From NCBI GenBank assembly GCA_027604685.1, contig JADHYX010000450.1, positions 1,303-17,034 of the forward strand: 15,732 nt of DNA, given 5' to 3'. Origin of the DNA: Lobulomyces angularis (taxonomy: Eukaryota; Chytridiomycota; Chytridiomycetes; Lobulomycetales; Lobulomycetaceae). Positions 1 to 10,431 of this stretch are shown in pieces (the first letter of the stretch is position 1; each line of letters opens with the position of its first letter). The translations under genes were made by a program, and so were the position numbers. The notes below the pieces were generated by a model. That model made no database searches, had not been told where the DNA came from, and was given only the letters and a program-made list of their open reading frames with translations.

Positions 1-27
1 AAGAAAAAAAAAGAAAAAGTTTTTTTT

Positions 28-3000
28 TTATAACTCATCATTAATAAAATTTTTTTTTTCAAAATCCAACTTGGTAAATTCAATAAATTCATTATCATCA
101 GCGTCATTGTCATTTTCGACATTATCATCTTTAGGTATGTCCGATACACTATCTTTTGTTTTTTTTGAGTCTTGTTGGTCATTTAAATTGTTAGTTTTTT
201 CTACGACAAAATTTTTTTCCTCTTCATCATCTTCATCGTCATCTTTTGACTCATTGTTAACAAAATTTGTTTTTTCCTCTTTTTCTTCTTGTTGTTTATT
301 TTCTTCTTTTTCTTCTTTATTTTTTTTTAAATCACTAGCAAAAGTTTCAGTTGGAGATTTAATATTTAAATCTTTTTTTTTTTTTTGTTTTACTTCATCT
401 TCATTTTTTAATTTTTTTTCAAATTTTTCTTTATCTTCTTCTATTTTATTTAAATTTTCTTCTTTTTTCAATTCTTTTTTTTCTATTTCATTTTCATCTT
501 CTATTTCTTCTTTTTCTTGTAATATATTTTCTTCCTCTTCTTCATCCAACAAATCTACATCCTCCTCCTTTAGTCCAATTTCTTCTTGTAGCGGTATTTC
601 CACGGTATTCTCATCTTCAATTATCGCCTTTTGATCAACAACTTCGTTACTTTCCACAAAGGTATCAGAATGGCTCTCGTAGTTAGGAGAAGTATCCAGC
701 CGTTCTAACTGTGGGATTGTGCTTTCAATAGGATGGGAATTAGTAGATGTTGTTGTAGTAGAAACTGATGCAGTTTCACTTTTTGTATCACTAGTCTTTG
801 CTACATGGATAGCGGAAGAAACAGCCAACGAAATTTTTTTAAAAACATTATTATTTTTAAAAGAGTCATCATCATCATTTTTTTTTAAATTTAATTAAGA
901 AAAAAATATTTTTTTCTTTTACCTGTTTTTTTATTAACATTTGGAATTTCACTTTCCAAATTTTTTTTTAATTTGCTTAAGTCATCTACAATTGGCTCTT
1001 TAACAATTGATTTAACTTTCATTTCGTTGGTAATTGGGGTAAATGATGGTTCTAAAATACTTTCTTTTTTTGAAGTCAAAAAAGTTTCACTTGAAAGGTT
1101 TGTAGGTGAAAACGATGTTACTTCAGACTTCTCTTCATTTTCAGGTAAGTTTGTATTTTCATTATTGAAATTTTCTGTCGAAGGTGTTTTTGCAGATTCA
1201 AGTGAAAATGGGGGTGCCACTTCAGGAGTGATTGTTGTGCTAGTTGTAGTCACATCTAAAGTTTCAGTTTCATCATTGTTAGATTTTACGGCCTCATCTA
1301 CAGTGAGATCCAAATCTTCATTGATGTTGTTTTCCTTCTCACTCACAGGTTGTGTACTATCTTCTACTACTACCTCTGGCAACCCAACGACTGAAGTTAT
1401 TTTTTCCTTTTTATCATCAGTTTTTAAATTTTCAACATCTCCTTTATCCTTTTTAGAATTAACACTTTTTTCATCTGTTCTAATAGCATCTTCATCTTTA
1501 TCACTTTCCATTTTAACTTTTTCATCATTCATTTCATTTTTAATCTCATTTCGAGTAACTTCCGGGGTATGCTCTAATTTAACTGTTTCAACTGGATTGC
1601 TTTTTTTAATTGAAATTGAATTTAATTTAGGTAATTCTTTAATTTCTGAAGTACTAGTTTCAACATTTTCATTCGGCTGTGCGGAACTTGAAGGAGATGT
1701 TGCAGAGTTTTGTGTAAGAGATGAATTACTATTTTCTTTTTTTGATACTGGTGTTGCTTTTTTGGGCTTTCTAAATGGTATTTTTGGCGACTCAACTATT
1801 TTTTCCACAGTGAAGGTCGAAGACACAATTGAAGTCTGTGAAGAATCAATTTTCGCATCCAGTTTCGTTGTTAGTTTACTTTTAGATTGATCAGAGGTGA
1901 GCCCGTAATATGGAATGTTGATTTTGTCATTATTTTCGTTTTCGTTAAACGAAACCTCGAGATCCACTTTATTGTTGGTATTATTTACGTTACTCAAAAA
2001 TAAAACTTTTTGTAGTTTAAAGTATCCAGTACCACTCAACTTTGTTATAGTAACAGTTCTAGAAATGCCGAACATCACAGTTTCTAATGTAGTAGCACTT
2101 AGTCCTTGAAGAAAACTTAAACTCTCTTTAATTTTGAAATTTAAACAGTAGCTTAAAATGGTTTCCTTTGTTGCATCATTAATCAAAGTAAGAGTTCTCA
2201 AATTATTAACAGAACAAAAGTATTTCAACGTAAAAATAATTGTTAATGTCAGAATAAATACTGAACAAAAAAAAACAAAAATCGACTTTGACGGCTAAAA
2301 CAATTTAAAATTTAGAATATAAAATCCAAAAAAAATTTAGAAAAATATATATTTATTGTTACCTTTTGTGTTTTATCTTCAGTTTCAAAAACTTTGACAT
2401 TTTTTCCTTTAGAAATTTCCCATTTTTCAAATTGTTGATAGTCACTTCCTGCGCCAAAATGTTGTAAAGTTGGAACAGAAGAATCAAAAGTTGTTGTTAT
2501 GGACAATCTACCAGGCCTGGAAGTGTTTCCAATTGCAGCCTTTTCCGGTGACAATGCTTTATCACTTGACAATCTGTAGTGGTTAAATTCACTATTCATA
2601 GGAGGTGGAGCAATAATTTTCGCTGGTGGTGGTATGAATAAAGGAATTTTTTGCGAAATTAGAGGCGTTTCCTCGTTAACAACTTGAGCAGTGGTTCGAA
2701 AAGTATCGCCAGCTGGTTGTAAATTTGGAGCAACAGAATCTACTGGAGGTTTGTTTTGAAAGTTTGTACTATTCAAATGTGTGGTAGTTGTTGGAAAAAT
2801 AATTTCATTTTCACTTGTTTCATCTTTGTGGTTGTTGTGTTCATTACTCACTGATATTAATTCGTTGATTTTATTGAACTTCTCAGTTAAAGCATTTATT
2901 TTTTCAGTCATAAGAAGATTTTCCTTTTGTAAGCTCTTGTATTCATATGAATCTAAAATAACCTTCCTTTTTTGTTCAGAACTTAACTCATTATCCAAAT

Positions 3001-6000
3001 GTTGTGACCCAATTAAATCCCTGGAACCAGTGTAGTTGTTTGCTAAACTCCAAGCAGATCCTGGATTTGATTCTTGAACACCAACATTGTACAGAGTATC
3101 CAATAACGATTTTCTAACAGCCTCCAGTTCACTACTAATTACCTCTATATTTTGTTTTTCCTTTTCACTAAATTCAAGGTTTTGAGTAGGATCACTGGAA
3201 GCTGCTTTTGTCTTTGCAACAATATCAATAAATGGTATGCGCGCAATTTCCAATTCCGCTTGTACTGTAGCCAACTAGGAACAAAAAATATTAAAAAGTA
3301 TAGTTTTTTTCACTTTACGTCTGCTGCAACAGATGCCAGGTCCAAAATTCTTGATCCCGGATCCGAAAAATTGGAGGCGCGGCTTTTGGCATTTTCTATT
3401 GCATCTTTGGCACCAATGACTAAACTGCTCATCTGTTCAACAATATTTGGATTTCCAGATTCACTTTCCGAGTCATTATACATATCATCAGTTGAGGTAA
3501 AATCCATTTTAGATACAGTTGCTGGCTTTGGTAAGCTTTTTAAATGATCTAGCTCCCATCTCAAATTTTGATTCTCAGTGGATTTCAACTCCAAATTGTT
3601 TTTTAATTCAACAACTTCAAAATCTAATGCAGATAACTTTGCTTTTAGTTTTAAATATTCTGACTTTAATACAGAACTTTGTTGCTGCAATAAGGTTTTC
3701 GTTAATAATTTTTTTTTACTTGCAACTCCTTTCATAGCCAACTCTGAAACTTTTTCTGTTGCAGAAAGTGATTTTAGGTCAAGGTCGTCGCTTAAATGTT
3801 CCCAGCTCTCGACATCTTCCTCTTCAGTCACTACATCTGTACCCACACCTGCTTCTGCAGTTGCTGTAAAGTTTTCTTCCATCAACGCCCTCAAAGAATT
3901 CATACTCATTTTTGCTTTTGCAATTCTGGTCTTCATTGCATGAATTTCATTCAATTTCTGCTCCACTTCCTTTTTTGATACAATAACTTCCTTCTTGGTT
4001 TCTTCAACAATTTCTTCCCATTCTAATACCTTAACTTTAATTTCCTCCAATTGCTGAAGCAAAATACTGTTAATTGCTTCAAGCCTAGATACCTCTTTTT
4101 CAAACTTGGATTTTTCATTAATGGCGTCAATTTTTTCTGATAAAGCTTTTTGCAGTTTTGAATTTAAGGTTTCCCTTTCAGTAAGTAAACTTGCCGAAGT
4201 GGTAGCAAGATTTTTTATAGAATTACACAGTGGGTAAAAGTAATGATCTGAATTGGCTTTGTCATCGGTGACAATTGAGACGGATATATAGTATTGCTCT
4301 TCTGTAAAAAGTAATTCATTTAATGATACAAAAGCGCTCCAACCACATAATAGTGAAAAGTCGGGATTAGTTTCGTTAAATTCATATTTAAAAATAAAAC
4401 TTCCAGTGAATATTTTACTGGCGATCAAAAAAAACTGTTCTCCTCTGTAGATTTTTACTGTTAAACCTGTCAAAATTCTTAACCAATTTTCTTTCATAGC
4501 AACTTCCAAAGTATTTTTTATCGGTTTTAAATAAATTGAACTAATTTTACTTCCATATTCATCAACACCACCTCCATCAGGATAAATCAAAAGTTGCCAT
4601 TTTTGATCCTCTGATCCAAATACTGGTAATGTAAAACAAGAGTTAACTTCTAAAAGATTGACGCCTATAAATGGGTTTGGAAAGTGCTGTTCCATTGTAT
4701 TAATTTTAATTTCATCCTCTACAACTACTGATATTTGAAAATGCAAGGTTTCGTCAGTTTCTATTGCACTGTACACATCCTCGATAGCAAGAAAAGTTTC
4801 TTGACCTAAACAAAATGATTGACGTTAGCAGGCAAAATAAAAAATATGATTTTACCAAATCCGGTTGAACTTTCCCCATCAAAGCCTATGATACCAATCT
4901 CGTGGTCCCTTCCGTAGGATATTTGCATAACACATTCTCGTTGTCCCGATGAGTGGTCATAGTTCATTAATCCAACAGATATTGAAGAAATTTGTCGACG
5001 CCACTGGGTTCCAAGCGAAACCTCATCACTATTTTTAATTGGACGAAAAAACAAGCTCAAATGAGTATCCTTGCCTAATCCAACACCCTTGGGAAAAACA
5101 ACAGCTTGAATACGGTAGATATCCGAACTAAAAGGAATTGATACTAGTTTTTCTTCTGAAGTAGGATTCGAATAGTAATCTCTGGAAAAAGGTATTATCC
5201 AATCAAAATTGGTAGTAACGCTTTGAGGATAATTCTGGGTTCCAACTGAAGAATGTAGAAAATCCGCTGAATCCAGTGGAGGGACAGAGGCGACAACTTT
5301 ATTGTTATTTTCATAAACAGAATTTTGAACCGAAATATCACCTTGGTTGGCTAGATTAACATTTACAAATTGCATTTGTGAATTTTCAGCAAAATTAAGA
5401 TGACCATTAATGTCACTGGTTGGGACAGTTTGCTCTGGGGCAATACTATTACGCCAATCATCATTCGATGAACCACCTTCTGGATCAATAAATTGGGCTT
5501 CTCCCTCTGTAAAGGCCATACTTTGCTTTCTTTCATTAATATCCTGATTATTTACTAATTCTCCTTCATTTAAGACTGCATTTTTCTTTACTTGAGGTGT
5601 TGCATAATTATAATGATTAGAAAACTGTTCTTGCGTGGGCTGTTGCGAAGAAAAATCGTTATTGTCATTAAAATTTTCTTGAAAATATTGCTGTTGCTGA
5701 ATCAGAAGAGGTGAAATTGGCACAGGAGATATGGGAGAAGCTTGAGCATAATGAACTTGCTGTATTGTAGGAGATAAAGGAATTCCTGGATGAGAAAGTT
5801 GCTGTATCGTGGGAGAATTGCCCTGTGTCTGATTCTGACTAAAATCATAATTTTATTTTAATAGAATTAAATTAACCATTAAAGGTCTTTTCATTTTTAT
5901 ACCTATTGATGGAGTTACCCAAAATCTGAGAGTTCGGAAAATCAGAAACAGGCTCGTTTATATTTTTGTAGTCAAAAGGTTGTGGAACACTTTGTGAACC

Positions 6001-7238
6001 TTTAGAAAAAGGTATTTCATTGGCATGAGTAGTATATGGTTGGCTAGGGAGTTGAGTTGGTGAAAAGTGAGTAGTATTATAGATGGTTTCATTATAGTTG
6101 GGGTTAAGATCAGTTGAAAAAGTTTCAGGTGAGGAATAGGATAGCCCTAAACTGTCACCATTGTTATGAATAGTTCCATCTTGAAAGCCAAATAATCTCG
6201 CTAAAGAAAAATAAAAAAAAATTATTCAATTATAACATTATATATTTAAATACTTACGAGGGGAAACCCCATTCGGAGTTGGCGCAAGTCTGGATAATTT
6301 TTTGGCTGTTGGACTTGATTTTCTTCTTATAGCAGGGTGATCAGCTTTGAAGTTACTAAGTAAACAAATAAATTAAGAATCTTAATACCTGATCCATATC
6401 CGCCTATTTCGATTACACTAGCCCTCCTTTCGTCACCAATTGGAGGAGGCTGGCTAGTGCTTGATATATTACTATAAGTGCTGGTTCTACGAAAATCAGT
6501 GGTTGGGGGATTTAAGGTAGGTACGGCAAATTCAGCATTTGGTGCTGCCAAATTTGTAAGGCCACCACTAGTAGCTGGAAAAGCGTAGTTCGAATACTGT
6601 TGCTGGTTTTGTTGATTGTTTTGAGTGGCTTCGCCACCTTTTGAGTATCCTGAAAAACTAGGAAACTGCGAACCATGCTTAAAGTCAGGATCTGTCGAAG
6701 TTTGCTGTGGGAATTGTTGGTATTGTTGAGAAAACTGCTGATTATTTTGCTGCTGCTCATTAAAATTTGAACTATTTGAAGTAACTTGAGGATTTTTCAT
6801 TGCATCTTCAACACTAGCAAAATTATCTTGGGTATCATACTCTTGCTGCTTGTGGAAGTTATCTTGATTTTGATAATCATGTTGCTGATTGTAGTTGTCG
6901 CCATGCTCAAAAGTTTGTTGGTTATTATATGGAGCATTTACAGAGTTCTGATAATGCTGGTTTTGAGCATCCAGGGTATTAAAATTTTTCTGTTGTTGAT
7001 GGTGGTGTTGATAATTATTTTGGTTGTAAGAAAATTCACCTTGTTGACCACGATAATGTTCTTGATTTGGTAAATAATCACCTTGAGGGTTGTTTAGATA
7101 ATTGTTCCCACTGTTATAATGATTTTGATTAGAAAAACTATCCTGATTATTTAAGTATTCAGTGTTGCCAAAACTTTCTTGATTTTCATTTGAAGTGTTA
7201 TTTTGATCAAACTGATTCTGATGAAAGTTATTGCTCAT
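28..7238 (-). CDS. Giant tandem-MATH, coiled-coil, single-TM protein with Q/N-rich N-terminus and acidic C-terminal tail
   Basis: Eight exons read in one continuous frame: 7238-6389, 6344-6258, 6200-5903, 5838-4856, 4805-3319, 3274-2363, 2294-923 and 800-28. This gives about 2,253 residues; all introns are GT-AG with matching phases. The ATG at 7238 follows an in-frame TAA two codons upstream. Seen: residues 1-283 are extremely Q/N-rich; 410-460 hold repeated SPTIQQ. MATH 1 is about 620-775 (VVFPKG, LSLFFRPIKN) and MATH 2 about 787-920 (KWQLLIYPDGGG, GWSAFVSLNEL). Heptad-like coiled coil runs about 940-1060, with more at 1140-1180 and near 1350. A proline-rich patch (PLFIPPPAKIIAPPP) lies in exon 6. 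One hydrophobic helix is at about 1544-1563 (IFVFFCSVFILTLTIIF), preceded by lysines, then a small ordered region and long S/T/E/K-rich acidic sequence ending NDEL. Known: MATH domains bind peptides in TRAFs, SPOP and USP7. Inference: a cytosolic adaptor anchored to an internal membrane. No RING, BTB or protease domain is visible. The gene could be split at the exon 6/7 junction, but no ATG lies just upstream of exon 7. Confidence 0.78.
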
Positions 7239-7318
7239 TATTTACTTTTTAAAATAAAGAAAAAGTTATTGTTTTTTTCAAAAAGCTACAAAGCAAAATT
7301 TTTTTTAGATCAGAAGTC

Positions 7319-7369
7319 CTTAAGAAAAAAAAAAAAGTAAAGAAACTTATTGAGAATTTGATATCATAC
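7319..7369 (-). other. Candidate 5'-UTR intron 2 of the giant MATH gene (51 bp)
   Basis: On the minus strand the donor reads AG|GTATGATATC and the acceptor is a 12-T tract followed by CTTAAG|GACTT. The length and signals match the coding introns of this gene. It lies 80 nt upstream of the ATG, and the sequence between has stops in the coding frame, so it would be an untranslated intron. This rests on the splice signals only. Confidence 0.45.
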
Positions 7370-7568
7370 CTAGCGTCTTTTAAAATAAGCTTTTCTAGAA
7401 AAAAGATCTTAAAATACAAAGTAATTCAAATTAAAAAAATTGTTTTTTTTTTTTTTTTAAAATTGTTTAATAAAAAAAAAAATAAAAATAAAAAAAAATA
7501 TATACAATACAAAAGATAAAGAAAAGAATTCAAAAAGTAGGCAGTTTGTCTAGTATTAGATAATCGCG

Positions 7569-7657
7569 CTGAAAAAAAAAAAAAGAAATGTTAGAGTTAA
7601 AAAAATATTGAGTATTTGGTTTTTAATTTAACAATATATAATATGTCACTATCATAC
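7569..7657 (-). other. Candidate 5'-UTR intron 1 of the giant MATH gene (89 bp)
   Basis: The donor AGAAG|GTATGATAGTG shares GTATGATA with the candidate intron at 7319-7369. The acceptor is a 13-T run followed by CAG|CGCGATT, the strongest polypyrimidine-AG in this intergenic stretch. With the other candidate it implies a spliced leader exon of about 200 nt (7568-7370) and transcription starting upstream of about 7700. No transcript data were available. Confidence 0.42.
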
Positions 7658-7753
7658 CTTCTACTCCCTTTAAAAAAAAGTCAAAAAAATTTAAATGGTC
7701 GTCTATTCCAAGTAGTTTACAAACACACTTCTGCTTTTTTTTGTTAAAACTTT

Positions 7754-7777
7754 TGGCGTGTGGCGTTATGTGGCACG
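7754..7777. promoter_or_regulatory. GC-rich triplicated TGGCG/TGGCAC motif, possible promoter element
   Basis: Three near copies, TGGCGTG, TGGCGTT and TGGCACG, sit almost head to tail in a neighbourhood that is otherwise nearly all A/T. On the minus strand they read as GCCACA-type repeats about 100 nt upstream of the first candidate leader-intron donor of the MATH gene. That is the place expected for an upstream activating site. The function is inferred from position and contrast in composition. Confidence 0.22.
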
Positions 7778-8001
7778 AACAACAATACTAATTATTTCTA
7801 AAATTTTAAAAAAAAAAGTATATTGATATAGAACTTAATTTATTAAACCATAGATAAAAAAGTACTGAGAAATATTTAGTATTTATTTAAAAAAAAAAAA
7901 AAAAAAATGAAGTTATATTTTATAATAAAAAAAAAAAAAAATTATTCTTAAATGAAGAGGTGGATTTAAAGAAATTAATAGCAAGTTAAGAAGAATGTGA
8001 T

Positions 8002-9099
8002 TTAAACATCATATTGATAGGGAGTAAACCTTTCTTCTGTTGGTTCCTTTTTTTCTACTTTTGTATTTAAAGTCTTTCCTCCCAAGATTAAATGCTTTTT
8101 GGGAATAATGACATATCCACATCCAGATAACATGACTGAAATATTTTGAGTGATGTATATAAGGAAAAGGTTTTCTAAAGAAAAAGGTAAAAAAAAAGGA
8201 ATAAAATCAAATTATTACGTTGATGTCCAAGGTTAAAATAGAGAAAACCTAAAGTTGCACAGAAAACTAAAAATTGTACCCAAATAAAACCAAAATCAGA
8301 CACTATAAGGTTCATCATAAAGTTTTTGTAATTTCTTTGTACTCCATCTACCTTGCTTTGCTCATCGCCACCTGATTGATGCATTTGTTTGGCATGCCTA
8401 TAGTATTTGTATCCAAAATTCAAAACTAGTACTAGCATAAGCGTAAATGTCAGAATACAGCAGACTAAAGTAGAATAAAAATCGACTACCAACAAAATAT
8501 TTAGCATAAAAAAAAAAAAAAATACTTACCATTGTTGTAGCATTCCATTAAGTCTGGTTCACTGATTAATTCGTAGTGTATAAATTGTGCATAAGTATTG
8601 CAAAAGGTCAAGCAAAACAATAATATCCAGCTAAAAACTTTTAAATATTTAGTGAACTTGTCGTTGAAAATTGTAGCTCTAATGATTAGCGCTGCACAAC
8701 TAGCAGACCAAAATATCAAAAAAAAAGGAATTCCCAAAAAGTTATTTAACCACCAGCACTAAAAAAAAAAAATTTTTTTATTTTTAATTAACGGAATTTA
8801 ATTTCAGTAAAATTAAACCTCTGTATTTGTCCATCTGTGAGAACTACTCATTTGCATTGTTATGAGATTCATGCCTTGAGTAATAGCAGCTATGAAAGTT
8901 AAATACACCTATTTATAGTAAAAAAAAAAAAAAGTAGAATTAACTTTTTTTTTTTCAGTAAAAATTTTACCAACAAAGTATTTCTCTTTAAATTTTTCAT
9001 AGACTTTAGAACTATCAATAAGGTGAGCGCTAGAGCCATTCCTAATACAAAGGAGAGATCAGCAGAGTTAAAAACGTAAGAGGTTAATCCAAAAGGCAT
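8002..9099 (-). CDS. Seven-transmembrane, GPCR-like membrane protein (paralog A)
   Basis: Five exons: 9099-8971, 8908-8819, 8758-8530, 8485-8219 and 8174-8002, giving 295 residues, with every junction GT-AG and in phase. Hydrophobic segments fall at about 15-32, 44-62, 80-101, 113-133, 152-174, 208-235 and 240-258. That is seven helices with a short N-terminus and a C-terminal tail of about 35 residues. C74 (CWW, at the start of helix 3) and C146 (ECYNN, in the helix 4-5 loop) sit where GPCRs carry their conserved disulfide, and both are kept in the paralog starting at 14815. The loop before helix 6 ends in a strongly conserved block, NFMMNLIVSDFGF. No retinal-binding lysine pattern or DRY/NPxxY motif is obvious, so it cannot be placed in a named GPCR class. 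A receptor role is inference; a transporter-like or structural 7TM protein remains possible. Family not recognised. Confidence 0.84.
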
Positions 9100-10431
9100 T
9101 TGATTGAATTATGATATAGAGGTGGGCAAGGAATATCTTTGAGTTTTGTATGTAAAAAAAAGAGAAAATTTTATTTTCTAATGAGTAAAAGAAGGAAAAG
9201 TAATTATTTCCTTTCTGAAAAGTCTGTTTAAAACAACGATTTTTGAAAATAAAAAAAAATTTTTTTTTTTTTTATTTTTTTTTTTGAAGGCGAACTAAAT
9301 TTTTCAAACTCAGTTCTTGTAAACTAAAAAAATGAAAAACTTCTAAATCAGTACCAGTTCGCAAAGAAAGCTGCCACCTGTACATATTAACAGTGCGTTG
9401 AAAGCGTCCTCATTTCTTTCTTTTTTTCTAATTGGGATTAGCTTCAAAGGCAAGTCTGCATTGGTGGGTGTAAAAACACAAATTCCTCTGATACTCCTTC
9501 TACTATACGTCTACCTACAGCTTGCAACCACTGAAATCAAGCACAAGTTCTGAGCAGTCCATATTGAAGCTGATGGTGTAGCTGTAGTGAATTTTAATTG
9601 CAAAGAATGCTACAATTTACAGTTTTCCACTTAAATAATAACTAAGTTTCATTGTTGCAAAAATACATTTGCCTAACAATGACATAAGCATTGATGAATA
9701 AATAATGCGTTTTTATTAATTGAAATTCGACTTGAAAGATAACTAATGTATGAGAAAAGGAAAATTGTGATTATTTTAAATATTTTGTGGAGAGAAACAA
9801 GTTGTCGTCAAAAAATGGTGGCATTTTAAGGTATTTATTTTTCAGTTTCACTGTTTTGTTTTGGCACTCCGAAAGCAGCGTCTGAGTGAATACATCGCCT
9901 TCTCCAAAAGATTCATTTAGCGGTAAACGTTTTTTTTGGAGAATTATAGATACTATTATATAGGATAATAGGATGTATCATTCTGGAAAATGTAGTATGT
10001 ATGTTTGCAAAAGCGAAATAACATACACAGATTAGCTACCCAACTACAAAACGAAGTGAGAGCATTAAGAAGTTATATAGCAACTACATCATCTCTCTAA
10101 TCATACTAAAGTTTATGATATTCTGGGCAACCTTTCATATTCCAATAATTACATTTACTGCAGATAATTACTGAACCACCATTACAGAATTGCTGTTGAT
10201 TCCCCTCAATTTTCTTTACTCGTTAAAAATTTCTGTCAATTCTCTCAATTCTTCATTCTGTTATTCTTGTTAATTTCATCTAAACCTACTGATTTTGTTG
10301 TTGAAGTTCGCTACTTAAATCTGCAAATTTTTGTTGCTTTTTTTTCTTCCCCATCACCAAATTCACGTTACTTGCACTGAAAATTTTAGATTTAATTTTA
10401 AAACGCAGCCACATCAATTCAAACTTCAACC
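9100..10431. other. 1.3-kb gap between divergent 7TM and PQ-loop genes
   Basis: From 9100 to about 9340 it is AT-rich promoter-like DNA upstream of the minus-strand 7TM gene, including a stretch of A and T runs near 9250-9285. From about 9340 to 10430 the base composition is more balanced and holds the retroelement-like relic. On the plus strand there are short open stretches without good starts, near 10045-10175 and 10170-10380 (the second lies opposite the relic). No intact gene is supported. Confidence 0.55.
9343..10354 (-). pseudogene. Decayed gag/aspartic-protease relic of an LTR retroelement (tentative)
   Basis: The minus strand carries protein-like fragments broken by stops and frameshifts. 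A lysine/glutamine-rich start lies at 10354. In the same frame, after several stops, comes a zinc-knuckle-like CSKC...CPEYH at 10162-10115. Further on, near 9980-9777 and 9520-9440, are more open stretches. A clean 55-codon frame at 9510-9343 contains LPLKLIPI and, about 15 residues on, ALLICTGGS (9396-9370). That resembles the retropepsin active site (L-I/V-D-T-G-A-S) with the catalytic Asp replaced by Cys. The preceding frame appears to shift at a T run near 9475. The order, knuckle then protease, is that of Ty3/gypsy or copia gag-pol. The stretch is GC-richer than its surroundings. No reverse transcriptase, integrase, LTRs or target-site duplication were seen. Alternatives are chance open stretches or an unrelated dead gene. 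Confidence 0.38.

Larger units (their letters stand above)
7239..8001. other. Intergenic: 3' side of the 7TM gene and leader/promoter of the MATH gene
   Basis: Very AT-rich DNA with runs of 14-19 A or T (around 7441-7500, 7890-7910 and 7927-7941). Apart from the candidate leader introns and the TGGCG cluster listed separately, I see no open frame of credible composition and no RNA gene. Confidence 0.6.

Noticed and set aside
71..634. Plus-strand open frame rich in Ser/Phe (187 codons), opposite exon 8 of the MATH gene
   Set aside because: It is the mirror of an E/K/D-rich exon: purine-only codons on one strand give Ser/Phe/Leu codons on the other. No domain, and poly-S/F composition is typical of such shadows.
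973..1890. Plus-strand 305-codon open frame
   Set aside because: Antisense to exon 7, whose splice sites and phases fit the minus-strand gene; composition is that of a shadow frame.
2295..2362. A gene boundary between exon 6 and exon 7 (separate type II membrane protein starting near 2228)
   Set aside because: No ATG lies between the putative boundary and the TM helix, and a GT-AG intron joins the exons exactly in phase 0. Kept as an alternative only.
3578..3943. Plus-strand open frames opposite the coiled-coil exon
   Set aside because: Antisense to a clear coiled-coil coding region; no recognisable protein features.
6345..6388. A 33-bp version of the first coding intron (acceptor at 6356)
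   Set aside because: It leaves the frame unchanged and runs into a TAA; the acceptor at 6345 gives a 44-bp intron and a continuous frame.
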